Of a stretch of 64,000 bases of DNA, positions 12,661 to 26,397 are shown one piece after another. Within the stretch, counting starts at the first letter, position 1. Each line of letters starts with the position of its first letter. The position numbers were made by a program, and so were the translations under genes. The notes below the pieces were generated by a model. The model was not told the origin of the DNA. It saw nothing but the letters and a program-made list of their open reading frames with translations, and did not search any database. Source of the stretch: Membranipora membranacea (taxonomy: Eukaryota > Bryozoa > Gymnolaemata > Cheilostomatida > Membraniporidae); NCBI GenBank assembly GCA_914767715.1, contig OU612067.1:5580001-5644000 (forward strand). Direction: 5' to 3'.

Positions 12661-14161
12661 ATGGTGCACTAGCAATGATGATATCATTGATTTGCAATCA
12701 TAAGTCCACGATTTTTAATGATTACTCAATCAATCTGTATCGGATTTTGAGTTTGAGAATCATTTTACATCCAGCAGCTTCTTTTGACCAATTTTGTATT
12801 GTTTTTTTTTCTACAAAAAGTCTTTTGAGGTGCAAATTAACTGCGGACTGATCACAAAAGCGTGATACATCTACTACAATAACAAACTTAAGACCTGATC
12901 AAATAAATTTTTTTATCAATAAAACCAGGAATGTGGAATGCAAGTCAATGATAACGGCGTAGCTTCTACACAATAAATGTAGTTACTCCATTCACAATCA
13001 TTCCTTGAGGATTTCAAAACTTAATTGAAAGAGTTACAGCAAAGAGCGTCTGTGCACTGTGTAGAAAGTTATACGTGGAACTTGTCACTGAAGGATATTG
13101 CCACAATATATTTGCCAGTGCAATGATGGTATAGAGTGTCAAGTAGAATTATTCAAGATTTTTTTTTTCTTAAATATTGGTGATGGTGAGAAAAACCAAC
13201 ATTGATTCATGCATAGAGGAACAATTTAAAGCCTGGACAATAACCTCCCTATTACCACAAACCACAAATTTATTATCAATGTGAAAATAGGCACAGAAAC
13301 TGTTGTATTTTATAAACAAAATATGATCGAACCCAGTAAAGCATTATGACGCTTCAATATCGAAATAAGCTTTATTGACAACAATCTTTATCGTTGAACT
13401 GATTTTCTATCGAACGTACCAATTAAAAATAATAAGAGAAGAAATTGGGAGTGAAACATAGACTGCTTGGCTGAATACACAGAAAACAATAAAAATGATT
13501 ACGTCTTAGCCATGATAAAAATTATGATAAAAATGATTACATTTGGTCACGCTGCTCAGCTTAGTCATTCATGCATATTTCATGATCTGAGATAAGATAA
13601 GAAAATGTTTTACATGCTTCAGTTATAGATATTCAAAGTAGCCTGAGTAGAACAAGTAGGAATTTTACAGCTGTAACTATGAAGTGTGGTGTTGATAACG
13701 GTCAGTTTCATTCTATAGTGGAGAGTTAGCCAAACAGAAACTTCTCTGCTGCAATAACATCTACCTGTGTGGTATAAAGCTTAAGGGTATGTATGTATCG
13801 GTGTCAGTTGAGGGTTCTGTAACTGTAAGCTTTACATTAGAACCTGATCTTTGAGCTCTTGAGTTTGTACAATCAGTTAAGCTAGATTTTAAAGGCACCT
13901 GAAAGGCAATCGTTTAACCGTATTTTGTCCGAATTTCCCTGCTAGCATAACAATAATGACTGTAAGACTAAACGGTTATCTGACTTAATGGCTAGGGCTA
14001 GGGTAGTTGTGTATGTATATATGTAGCCAGTCTTCTTGTTGAGCTGGGAATAGAGCACAGCCACATATCTGACTCTGATTTTCGAATCATCTTCTAGCTT
14101 TCTTTTTCAGGTTTTAGTAGAAATCTAATCATAAAACACTATCAACCTTTGTAGAGTTTTG
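12661..14161. other. Intergenic, no gene recognised
   Basis: AT-rich DNA between the LINE remnant and the KAP-family gene. It holds a block near 13880-13902 (GCTAGATTTTAAAGGCACCT) also found in the loop of the foldback element at 8219. The promoter and 5' UTR of the KAP gene should lie at the right end; no clear promoter motif is seen. Confidence 0.4.
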
Positions 14162-17100
14162 ATGGATACAGACCGACACTTACTTGCTGCCAAGAGCACT
14201 GTAGAGATGGATGGTCAGTGTGATAGTGATGTCGATCTGGATGGTGACGTTAATACGGTATATAAACAATCTGAAGCAATTGTAGTCATCATTGACTGAT
14301 GAAGTATGGGGGGTTCCAACAGATTGAATGGGGAGTAAGACTAGAAAAGGCGCAAAACCTGAGGGGAGAAAGTTAAACACTTTATTGTTGCTGATAGAAG
14401 GGGTCATGGCAGATATTCTGTTGAATCATATTGTCGAAATTTCAACTAGTTCATTGATTTGACAATCACTCAAATCTTTTTCCATTTTATCACCATTCTG
14501 AGATAAACGCCTCTAATGGTGATCATTGGGCAAAACATAATACACTAAATGCACTTTTCCCTGTGTGATAGATGACCTATGATAGAGGCTGTTATGTGTA
14601 TGCATCGGCAGTAGGCAGTAGGCCATAGCATCTATTGAATAATCTGCCGCAGAAGGCACCCGATATAGTTGTAATGACTCTAGAACTTACTGCATGATTG
14701 ATGACAAACATTTGATTCGGATGTGTTTTCAAGGAAAGGCTTGTGATTCTTCCCACATAGTGATAACAAATTCTGATATTATCATTTTCCAGAGAACATA
14801 AAATAATGAGGAAAATTTTGGTATAAAATCTGTAATTGTCTTCTCCTGCAAAACTAACTTATTCTTTCAGGCAGCCAGTGGTGCTCTGGCAGACAAGAGT
14901 GCTGCTTCTAGGATGAATAATTTGAATAATCCTATAGACTACAACGTATATGCAAAGTCAATACGGCAGTAAGTAAAGTGGAGGATTCAAGGAAAATCAA
15001 TGTGATTGTTATTGTTGTGGGAAACTGGTCTAGGTTGATTGTTGTTGGCTAGGCGTTGGGTTGTTGTTGCTCAGCAAATTTATTATAACTTAAATCATAA
15101 TATTTTTTTTATCCCTTTGCTACAGTACTTCATTTTGTAACTTGGTCCTATAAGGAAATATTGGCCTGCGGTTGAGTTGTCTTGTCCTAACTGATACAAG
15201 CTTGTTTTGAGATATGTTAATGTCATTTATGTTCAAGGGTGTTGGATGATCCTGTACTTCCCTTGCCTATTACAATGGGGATAATAGGAAGGCTTGGTTC
15301 AGGCAAGGACAGACTCATTAGGAACATTCTCTACGAAAAGCTTGGGGCTTGTAGTACCAGATGTACGGAACTAAGTAAGTTCACTCCTTCAAATTGCAAT
15401 TAGAACAGTTTTCCTAGTTATTGAAGTGCGGTATAATTTACGAATGGAGGTATCAGTTCCAAAGTCTGAGATGTCCTCTATTTTTGTCACGCCCACACAG
15501 CAATATGAACAATCATTTGTAAGCCTAACCATGTTTCACCTTATTACAGTAGTTCACCGTTAAGGAAATTTAATATATAAATGATTGATTGTGATAAAAA
15601 ATTATTATATTGTCCAGGACCCTTACAATATTGAGTTAATTGTGAACTACCTATAGCACTGATGATTTGCAGAATCAAGAAAACTTTTGAATGATAACAT
15701 CATTATCCACTAACCTTAGTTATATATCTTTAAAACAGATGACTCATTTCGACCACGGCATATACGATGGGTATACAAGATAGGGCGCTGCCATTTCTCT
15801 GTTAGAGGTTGTCTCTTTGCACTTTTCCTCACCTACGTGATAATCACATCACTGAGCAGTTATGGTCTTGTGGTTTCAGTCTTCAACATTGGTGAGTATG
15901 TTTACTCATTTTGTATTTGAATTCATGGCACAATGTACTAACAAGGAGCTTGTTGGCGTTAGGACTGGAACGGGTTTAGCTTCCTCAGGTCAGTATCGGG
16001 TCGAGTTGGGTTTTAGCTTTGTTAATACCCGCCTTGTCAGGCCGTGTCAGAAAATTCTACTGCCACTACTATTCTACTACCACTACCACTAGTACAGTGT
16101 CACTTCTTGTTGGTCAAAGATTTCCTACACCCAGATTCGGACCATGGATAATGTGAGCACCGGTCCTCGATCCCAACAACGCAGCCACAGAGTCTTTATG
16201 ATTGCGAGGAAAATGAAAGATTCATTATATTAATGGCTTACAAAACTTTGACTTTGACTACTTTGACTTTGACTACTTGGCAGAATTTGATGAAACTTGA
16301 TCACAAATCAGTTTCATATGTCTAGATGAGAAATTACATACTGAGATTTCTGATTCTTATGATGTACTAGCTAACTGCACTAGTTAAAGCGAATGAATGT
16401 CCAGTTCTCGTGATTAATGTGAAAAGCAACTGGTCTTGACATCTTATTCAGTTGAGCAAATATCTCAAACCATTTATATGTCACATGACCTTAAGATCCG
16501 ATATGAGTGCCTTAAACAGTACCATATTGCCAATCAATAGTTTTTATCATGCGATGTCTGCAATGCTGCCATAAACAACAATTGTTTAATAGCTCTTATC
16601 TTGAAATAACCCAGGATATAGGGATTATATATGAGAGGTGCAGAGTCCTAGCACGTCATTCATCCATATTATATCGTATGACTTAATATTAAAATGCGAA
16701 TAATCATTACGATAGTATGACAGCTTGTCTTCATGGTCTGGTGCTTTGATATTTAAGTCATGTGAACGACTGTTCGCTTGAAATGCGGTACATTTTGTAT
16801 TTTTTGTCAGGTATTAAATGGTTTAAATGGTTTCACGCGTATTTTTACATGACCTGAAAGATAGCCGAAGCCTGAAAACTCGACCCGGTCCTGATTTTGG
16901 AAACTGTTCCAACCCCAGTTGACGCATCTTGTGTGTAGCCTAGGTTAGGTAAGGCACCGTTAACTAGAGCAAATAAATCAATGTGAATCACGGCTTTACC
17001 TCAGCTGACAGATTCTGAACAGGACAAAAAAGCAATAAATCTTTGAACATATCATTATAATATATGCTGTTTTTTAGGGGGAAACCAATCTGAGATGTTT

Positions 17101-20100
17101 GGACAATTTCTGTTGGGCGCAAGCAACCCTGTAGCAACTGTAGCAATAGGTGGTGAGTAAAACTAAGACATTAATTATGTCTTGATATCATTACCCTTTG
17201 TATTGTGAGAACTTCGTATGATCTGTTTGGCAAGCAGTAGCGTTTTGGCAGGGCAATCATCATGTTGCGGACAATTTTATATACTTTAGTTTCAGTAAGC
17301 CTACTGATGCTGTTGCTGATGATAGGAATGATCTCAGTTTGTGTCACACTCTGTACCGGAGATTCCGCATTCTCGCTCTCTGAGACTTTCTACCATGCAT
17401 ATCTTGTGATAGTCATGGTCTTATGTCAGGTACCAAGTACCGTTCAGTTTGATGAAGATGAACCGGTCCAGGTTATACCAGTCTGTTTTAATGCCTGGGT
17501 GTATGCAGGTGAGTCACTATTTGTACTGTTGTCTACCCTAGAGGAGTAAAGTATCCACAGGAACAAAATGTTGCCATCCCATCCCATGTATCCTATCCCA
17601 TTCCACGCACACCTGTCTAACATGCTAAAATATTTAACTACATTGTACATTCCCCAAATGTCTCAAAATGCTGCCCAGTTGGAAATTTCATAGAAATATT
17701 ACCCATTATCTCAATTCATAATAAGCCGCCCTAGTAAGCATTTTGTCGCATTTAGCCAGCTTGTAACATCAAGTAAAGAAAGCCTTCTTGATCAACCATC
17801 CATTCTGAGTTCTTCCTAATCTCAGGGTCATCGAATCGAAATAAATATCCTTTGAGAGATTGAAAACTTTTGTTAGTCATGTAAAATTTGTGCAGTTTAA
17901 TGATGACGATGTATTCTTATCATTATTATATCCCATTGTTTCAGCGACTGACAATCTATGGGCAACAATTGTCCAGTCAATATTCCACACAACAGAGAAG
18001 TTATTTGGTAAATGGAAAATGCGGATACACAGAATACTGACACCAACTTTATTGGTATGTAGAATCAGGTGCTACAGTTGATCATTTTATATAAAGAACA
18101 AGTTTGTACCCTCTCTGGTGACGGATATTCAATATAAGGGATCCCCTGATGTTCCAGTGCCTTGATACCAGGCTTTTTTGAATTCATTCCACCACCGGAA
18201 AGAGAAAATGATATTTTTTGCGTCTTAAGTTTACCACCTTGAAATTAAACCCGGAGAAAAATATTTCCCTAGTAATCTTGAGAACACTGTTGCAATCTGT
18301 CGAATTAAGAAAGTTGTAGTATTCTGGTTAGAAGTTAACTAGGGTCAGAACAAGTTAGCCAGGTGTAAAAAAAACAGGCACCTTAGAGTGGTACCCGCAG
18401 GAAGGGAAGTCAGCTTATACACACATGCTTGAAACAGCAAAATAAATGGTTAACTAAGAAATTTTCTCAACCTCATGACACAAGACAATAAGGCTTCCCA
18501 AAATTTTCCATGACTCATGCTAAATTTGAACCTTTGCAGTATTCAAGTCTTTAGTTGAAGAAACATAAAAATAGCTATTGTTATGTGTAGATTTAGAGAG
18601 AACATGAATATCTCTCTTACCGTTGATAGGGAAAAATTGTGAATATTAATTACTTTACAATTTATAGCATGAACATGACTTTGATGTTGGTGACGAAACA
18701 CTATTAGAACCTCCTTCAAATTTGGTGAGTTACAACGGAATTATAGCTGTGGTTGTGTTGCGACAACTAAATGCATTAGCAGGTATAGGCTGAAGCGGTT
18801 GGTTATTGGAAATCTTCTTAAACTTACCGTCTAAACTGTATTTATTGGCGGAAAGCGCAAGGGTAATGTGACAACCCCTCTTCTTTTGTATACATTTTTG
18901 TCTTCAATTCAGTATTTCTTACCAATTAACAGATAGAGTTGGCAGCTGAAGATGAAAGACCAATTAGATGCTGCCCATGTAAAGGTTTGTAATATGGACC
19001 CCTTAGGATTTTTCAGATCTCCTGTTTGGAGTCTGATTCTATCATCAATCGTCATACCATCTGATTGATAACTAGATGCTATTAATGTTGTTGTCATCCC
19101 AGAGGTCTTCATCTCATAGAGTTTTACACCTAAAACTACTAATGGGATATGTCTATGAAAAAGGCACCCATGCACTATTCCACACATGAGCTGATCTCTG
19201 CAAAATTGAGTCTCGGCGTTCCGAAGCCATCTGATTGGCCACCTGCTCTTGTGGCTACTCTTTCTTATGCGTGCAAAATTGGCAGCAAGAGTTTTCTTCT
19301 GTTGACAATAGTACCTGATGCTTATTATAAGTTCATAGAGGGGCTGTCTCATTCTCCCTGACCAATATTTCCCAAAGAATCCCACAGAACTCATTGCAAT
19401 TGCACTTGCGCAACTTAATGACGCGCATGATGCATACTTAGCCCTACAACATCTAATTTGAGGTAATGGTAGTCTAGTTTATCAATGATCTACATGCCAA
19501 GTCAGATCAAAAGAGTCAGTACGACACTGCACCTAAACTTGTCTGAACATAATTATTCGTCTAAAGTGTACTTGTCCACCTGTGCCTTTGTATGTGTGTA
19601 TGACTGACTATCATCAGTTGGGACAGGATCAATCATATTAAGAGCATCCATGATAGGTTCAACTCATGTTGAGTGTTGCAGCATAGTTATCTGATGTCTC
19701 TTTTTAATTTTTGAACAAAGTCCTGATTGTGTTTGAATGAGAGTCAACTATGAACTCTTTTTTTCTTATTTCTTTCACATGCTGATGGATGTAAAAAGTG
19801 TAGGAGATAATGATGTTCCTGTTTGTTTCTGTAGTGAAAGAGGAGCAAACTGTTGTTGTTTCTACAAGCCGCTGGAGGAGATATGTCCCCTACCCCATAC
19901 TTATCACGATAGGTAAAATGTTTCAACTGTTTGAAATCCTAAACTTAATATGTATTGGAACTTGATTGGAATGTGTCTTTTTTGTTGTCATTTTTTGAAT
20001 GAATCATTACACAGTCCTCAGGCCTCTCAGGTTTAGTGAAGTTCTGCGTGTGTGTTCTTTTGAATGAATAAGTGCATGCACAATTATTAGGTCATGAACT

Positions 20101-23100
20101 CCAGAGGTGACATACTTGCGCTTAATCGGTTTTGTGTTCAACTTATTGGTTGAAGTTTTTTGCATGGGCCAGAATATAATCAAAGTTCAGTTGTGGCCAC
20201 TGTCGGAGAATTGAACGCCTTTAATTCAAGACAGTAAAAAAGAAATAACATGAGATTTTGGCTACACATCTGTGACATGTCCACTAAAACTTGCCATACA
20301 TAACACAGTCAAACTCTTTTTGTAGTTTTGATTATCTTCACACTGTCTATAGTCATCATATTAGTTGTGACTGCCAAGGAAGGAGTGACTAGCTTCTCAG
20401 CTGCAGAGGACAAAGCAATTGAAGCAGTCGCTGGAGGTTTCATAGGTATGTCATCTATATTATCAGAGGGAGGAGGATTTGACCGTTTTTCACCCATCGG
20501 CATGGATGGACTGGTTTTATGCTGCAAATCATTTGAATACCATGTCAACCTTATCATCTTCTGTGATATTAATTTCCGTTGTACTTGGATGGTAGTAGGT
20601 GGTATGCGGTGTAATATTAAGACACTAATTATCATGTTTGCATAACTATTGATTGCACCATAATGAAACTGAAATAATTATTTTTAGTTATCTACTCTGT
20701 TATTTTACAGGAATAACTGTATTATCTCAGCTACAGAACATCTATGCTGTAGTTAAAAGCTTATACATCAGCCAAGCAGCAAAGATAGCCAATCTGAGTA
20801 AGAGCACCAAAAGTAGCGTCATCTCTCATGACCTAGGTTTCATGAGTGAAGTAAGTACTTGGTTTTCATAATAAAAAATTGACAGTGAATATGTTGTCCT
20901 TAACCACTCACTTGTAGTTGAGACTGTATGGGTAGTGGGTACCACTGTTCGGATAGACTTCTAAAGGATGATGACATGATTTAGATTTTTAAAATGTGTT
21001 TATAAGATCTACAGATTGTTGTATCCTCGCTCTACTTATCTTTTAGCCACGGATCAAAGCTGTTGTATAATCAATTAATACAATCAAAATAGCTTTGTTT
21101 TTCGAGAATATCTCAAATTACCTTTGGATTGTAAGCTTGTCTAATACATCGTGTAAACCAGGTCAAAAAGGAGATCAGCAAAACTATGGGGTTTATCCGA
21201 GTTATGGAACAGCTGTATGGTAAAAGATTTAGGATCCTTCTTATAATAGAAGAACTTGATGAATGTGCAAGCACTAAAATAATAGAGATCTTTGAGGTGA
21301 GTAAGTCCACATTGCCTGTGTTTTTTCCAAACGAAGATGTGTTTTACCCAATATTCATTCTGCCAACACTCAGTATAACATATTACAACATATTTCTACA
21401 TACAAACCTGAAATGCCCCACATATTAGGAGCAATTGTAGTCTCAATCATCTTATTTTTGTTTGCTAACACCCAGGCATTGAAGCTGCTGTTGAATGATC
21501 CAGGAAATCCCATAATATCAATAATAAGTTTAGATCCAGAGCCAGTAACCAAGGCCCTGACAAACAGCAAAGGTGGACGAAATGGATTCGTTGAGCTGCA
21601 GAAAATTTGTGACATGAGGTTCTGTATGCCAAGAATATCACAATATGATGTCTGTGAGTAAATGTTTAATAACAATGATAAGAAGTGGATCAATCTCTTG
21701 TTGATTCTGTGTTGTGTATAATTCTTCCATTCTCAGTACATGCCACACAGCAGTTGGTTCTCAACTAAGCTTTAACTTTGCATATATATCAAGATACATT
21801 GGAAGCTTCACCTATTTAGTTGTGTATATCTGATATTTTTCACAAACTTTTTTCATACTATAGTGGAACATAGCCTGATGAATACTTCCCACACAGGTAA
21901 AATGTACAATACTGACTATAATAGCTGCATAATTAATAACATTCATGTGAATCAGCGCTATTGCCTACTGTCATCCTTGCAGTGTGAGGCTGGCTCAGCC
22001 AATGGACCTATAGTATGACTGCTTGATAAGATCAACTTTAATTTGTCTATAGCGCTAGTAGGCAATCTGACTTTACAAACATGCCCTAGGATATCTGTAA
22101 ATTCTTGAAGTTTGTCAAAAGCTGCATGTTGCTGATGTATCAATCCTCAAATTTGCTACTGTGATTTTGCAATTAATTAGGTATCAGGGCTGCCAAATAT
22201 TTTTTGTGGTTAAAAGAAGCTTTTATTGGTGAAATAGATGCTGGAGTGACGCGCAGGGAGGATGCATAAAGCGTCATGGTGCTTGCCTCTCTATGTTTTT
22301 TTGCGTTGAGACAATCAAATTAACTGCTCTGGGGTAAACCAATAATATACCAAACACAGTGATATAACATAAAATTAGACATGACATGAGTTGAAAGTTT
22401 AAAAAGAGTAGATTACTGTATTTTTGGGAAAAAGCTGAATAGAAGAAAATAAGTAAAGAAAAGAGTAGATATACACTCAAATGAGAAGCGTTGGCAGCCC
22501 TGCTTGCCAACATCCAAATTTTGTCTCTGATAAAACAAAATAAAATGTTTTTGTCATATGCCTTATGGCCAGTAACAGATATTCAAGGATGATTTCTCAC
22601 CCACCAGTGAACAGTTTCCATAAGTATTAATCACAGTTTGATTTATTTACAGCCAAAGTAATGGCAATGAAGAAGAGTGCTAGAACATATCGCCATGAAA
22701 AGCAGAAGTTTCTGGCAAGGTCTGTATTTGAAGGATTCAATTTCATGATCTCTAAGACAATTTTTTATTCCAAAACTTTGATTACCAATTCAGTCACCTG
22801 TTAAACCTGCAATCGTTAAACAACCCGGGACACTGATTCAAACAAATTTTGAGGGATTTGTGTATGACAGTTTGTTGGTTGGGCAGGATGATAAAGTCGA
22901 AGTTCCTAACATGCGCCCGCTCCTAATTCTATAATTTGACCATGATTCATATTCATGATTTGACCATAGACCACCTCGCCATGTTCCTTTTGACAATACC
23001 CAGGTTACATGAACCAACCCATCCTCTATGGATCAGAGGTATGCATGCAATAGAGTATCACATGTCACAGGTGTGCAGGTCTGCACTAGACTGGATCATA

Positions 23101-25734
23101 TATTGATCTCTGAATTTTAGTCAAACTGACTTGAGCACTGCTCATGGAGGATGGCTTAAAACCAGACAGATCTCCCTATCACAACACACTGGCAGTCAAC
23201 TGGCGCTGAACAAACAACACGGTATACAGCTAGCTGCTTCATCAGTGAATCATCTGCTGCCATCCCTAGCATCTGGATCACAGGTAAATTACAAGAAATG
23301 TCATCACCAAACATTGTTCTGAATCATTAAGAGTCCTGAATAATTTGGAGTTTGAAAGCGTACAGAATTGCGCTGGGAGCAGAGTTAATTTAGATACACG
23401 TAGTGACAACAGGGAAGCTTTCACTACTTGTTTATGAAGGCAACTCTACATAGAAGCACATGACATTTAACATATATTTCGACGTGTACAAGACCGAAGG
23501 ATTTACTGGAACATACCTTGACATAGCAGAGTTGTCAAATGACAGACAGAACACTTATGGATTTTCTTAGCTATCTACGTGCTGTAACCTCAATTAGGTA
23601 CAAAATTTCATCATTTACAGAGTACCACAGATGAACTGATTGAGGCCTACCTAAGCTCTTCAAAAGAGCTCATGACAATGTGGGTATTACTCATTATAAT
23701 AACTATGGGGAAAATCGGCTGATTTTGCCACTACCTGAATAATAATGTGTTCAAATGGATGCACGTCCGACACAATCTAACATCGTCAGACGCTTACTAT
23801 CTATATCTTATGTGTCTGGTGGATGATTCCTACTCTGATTATCTCATTGTCTTGACTCTTCATGTCAAACTTCAGAAGAAAGCTGGGTGCTCCAAACCTG
23901 GGTACTAGGCACCTTTGAAAAACTCAACAATTAAAATGTCATTATTATAATTCCACAGAGAAATGTCATTATAAGTGCTTTGATCATTAATGCCAATGGT
24001 AGCTCTGACTGACATTGTAGTGTATGGTCTTGCCTTTTCTTTGAGTAAGTACACTTTGCTGTTGTGTTTATCTGTTGTTACTCTGCACACCTACCTCTTC
24101 ACTTTTTGTTTTAATATTTTAGAGTTCATGATAACTCAGAGTGGGAAAAGTATCTAAAACTTACCCCTTCACTGGAGTCGACGTTACCCGATATTCTGGA
24201 AAAACCAAAGGGCCTCAGAAAAGCACTGGTGAGTTTTTAACCAATACCAACTACATTATAAGATAGCCATCAAAGATGTTTTTTGCTTTGGATACAAGAC
24301 ATCTTAGAATACAATTTGCGGCTTTAACCAGCTCCTCAGCAATAATGTTATGTTCCAATGAAGCATTATGACTAAGATGTCTGCTTTATGTACCTTCAGA
24401 CATCGTTGGCTTTAAGAGAGGTGAAAGAGAACACTGGTATATTACATCAGAACTTTGCTAACGTGTCCCAGCTGTTTTACACAGTTCACTTATCTATGGC
24501 CTGTCTTGCCACGAAGCTGCATACACATCTACACAAACATGTTGATTATAACCAGGTATTTTATTCAAGTATCAATTGGGATTTTTTTTTCAAAATGTGA
24601 GCTTACTTGACATCAAATATATTAACTAAAATCAAGAATAATCACAACCTCGATCAAGCCACCCTCAACAATCAAATTTGCATATCGTTCATTAAAACTG
24701 GAGATAGTCGTTCATGTGTCTTGAAGGAGCCTCTATGATGGCATACATCAGATTAGCAAATTATATCTGCTCATGTTGCTGTTAAATACTAACACGAAAA
24801 AAAAAATTGATATTTGAAGTCTATATTATTTGTGTAGGAAATTACCTTGAGATGGATTAGTGTGACTTGTATAGAGCTTACTCGCTGGCTTATATTGTGT
24901 GAACAGTGGCCTTACAGAATGTCATGGATCATACACAGCATTGTCAATAAAAACCTGTCTAATATGGGCAGTGAGGTAGAAAATAATGGTGAGTCAACAT
25001 CTTTTGCTATTACGACACCTGCATTGCATTGCTCTTATTTCTTGCTCCTTCGTTGTTTGCGCAACCTTCAAGCATAATTTTAGAGAATCTTTACGTACTT
25101 GGCTTATCAAGTAAACATAGTGGTAAGGTGACATACTTGAATTCAAACAGCTGATCAAAGTTCAATCATGTTGCAGCTGGAGAAAATCAGTTGGAGCGAC
25201 ACTACTTGAGTGTGAGACAATCATTTGCTGTTATTCCTGAATGGGAGCAGCTTATTCAGATGGATGACCTGGAACAACTCTTCCAAACAGCCCTGAAGCA
25301 GTTTGATCAGATATCTCCTGCTTCTGTCATTAAGTACTTACCGCTTACCTTCAATGTGAATAGGTAAGTGATTGTGATTTGCGAAGGAAAATAAGGTTTG
25401 AAAAGAGTGAGCTGTTTTTTCAGGCTAGATTGCTTCATAACCATTTGACTGATCTGCCATTTAATTACTATGAAATATGTATATCCTTATGTCGCAAAAG
25501 ACTAATTGTCCAAAAATAAGCCTCTCTTTGAGTTTGAAATATGACGGCAAAGCTTGCAGGTACTAAATATTGGTAGTAAAGACAGTATAAATCTTGAATA
25601 ATGAATCTTGAGTAATAAAAATGTTTTTATTTGAATCATCCATTTTATCTGTTGCCAGAAACATTCATGACCGTATTGAGGAGTATATCAGTTTGAAGCA
25701 GACTCGGGGAAACGTCATAGCAAGTAGGAGCTGA
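14162..25734 (+). CDS. KAP-family P-loop NTPase, Kidins220-like but without ankyrin repeats (23 exons, 879 aa)
   Basis: Exons: 14162-14257, 14871-14968, 15238-15374, 15739-15891, 17078-17152, 17296-17508, 17945-18054, 18668-18724, 18933-18984, 19835-19912, 20326-20445, 20711-20850, 21162-21296, 21476-21653, 21864-21896, 22653-22719, 23121-23283, 23621-23679, 24123-24228, 24400-24555, 24838-24988, 25177-25363, 25659-25734. Phases agree throughout (2640 nt). KAP NTPases carry transmembrane helices inserted in a P-loop domain; the animal member Kidins220/ARMS is a signalling scaffold at membranes. Seen here: Walker A GRLGSGKD at residues 82-89; TM pairs near 131-150/187-206 and 348-372; FNAWVYA at 251-257; Walker B RILLIIEELDEC at 467-478; ALKLLL just after; and WPYR at 766-769, also in Kidins220. 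Oddities: D replaces the usual S/T of Walker A, and EELDE replaces DDLDR, so nucleotide hydrolysis may be weak or lost. There are no ankyrin repeats upstream. Exons 15 (33 nt) and 18 (donor GTGGGT) are the least certain. Confidence 0.88.
22250..22480 (-). repeat. Interspersed repeat, inverted copy of 3905-4110
   Basis: The reverse complement contains GGTATATTATTGGTTTACCC and GTCTCAACGCAAAAAAAC, as in the copy at 3905-4110. It lies in the intron between exons 15 and 16 of the KAP gene. No terminal repeats or coding capacity are recognised. Confidence 0.5.
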
Positions 25735-26397
25735 TGAAATCAGACAGCTGTGCTTAGTTTTTTGCTGCAAACGGTCTATCCAATTTGATGAAAGTTCAGT
25801 GAATCATGCTTTGCAACATTCTGTTGTTATGATTTCTCTGTACCACCTTTTTCAGCTTGTACTGAAAAATGGTCCATAACAATTCGCTAACTGCTGTTAT
25901 AAATTTAAAAATTGTCTTTCTCTGGTATACTTTTTTGCACAGTTTGTTTATGTTGGTCTGTTATTTATTTAGCATATTACCTCACACAGTTTGTTAGCCC
26001 AAATCAGAACCTGATATCAGAATTTGAAGATTACATTACTCTTGCATTCAGTTAAAAATGACAACCCTGTAACTATTTTATAATGTATTTAATTTATAGG
26101 ATAATTATGATAATAAATCACCATAGTGACAAAATGAAAGATTAATTTGCTGTTCTAACATACAAATAAAAAAAATCATTTTTGGGGCCCCAAGAAAATG
26201 GCTCAGCATTGAAATTTTCATTCTTATTTCTAATTAACAAAGACTGGGTTGTAGTTGGTGTATAATCTATGCGAAATTATACTAAGAGTCCCATTATCAG
26301 ATTAAGTGCAGTCTATAATAGGTAAAAAATAGTTCGGAAAAATAGGTTATGTGGTTTTGTGAGCTGAGTAAGTTCTACCATTCTGTACCATTTACCG
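25735..26397. other. 3' UTR / intergenic
   Basis: AT-rich sequence between the convergent KAP gene and SLC15-like pseudogene. An AATAAA at 26113-26118 is the best visible polyadenylation signal for the KAP gene. I see nothing else. Confidence 0.4.

Noticed and set aside
17262-17295. Extension of the KAP exon upstream to the ATG at 17262
   Set aside because: That start breaks the phase with exon 17078-17152; the TTTCAG acceptor at 17295 restores it and keeps the transmembrane segment.
18909-19394. 161-codon open frame on the minus strand
   Set aside because: It overlaps a KAP exon on the other strand and an intron, has mixed composition (many W, H, S), no splice sites or recognisable motif, and most likely arises by chance or from an old repeat.
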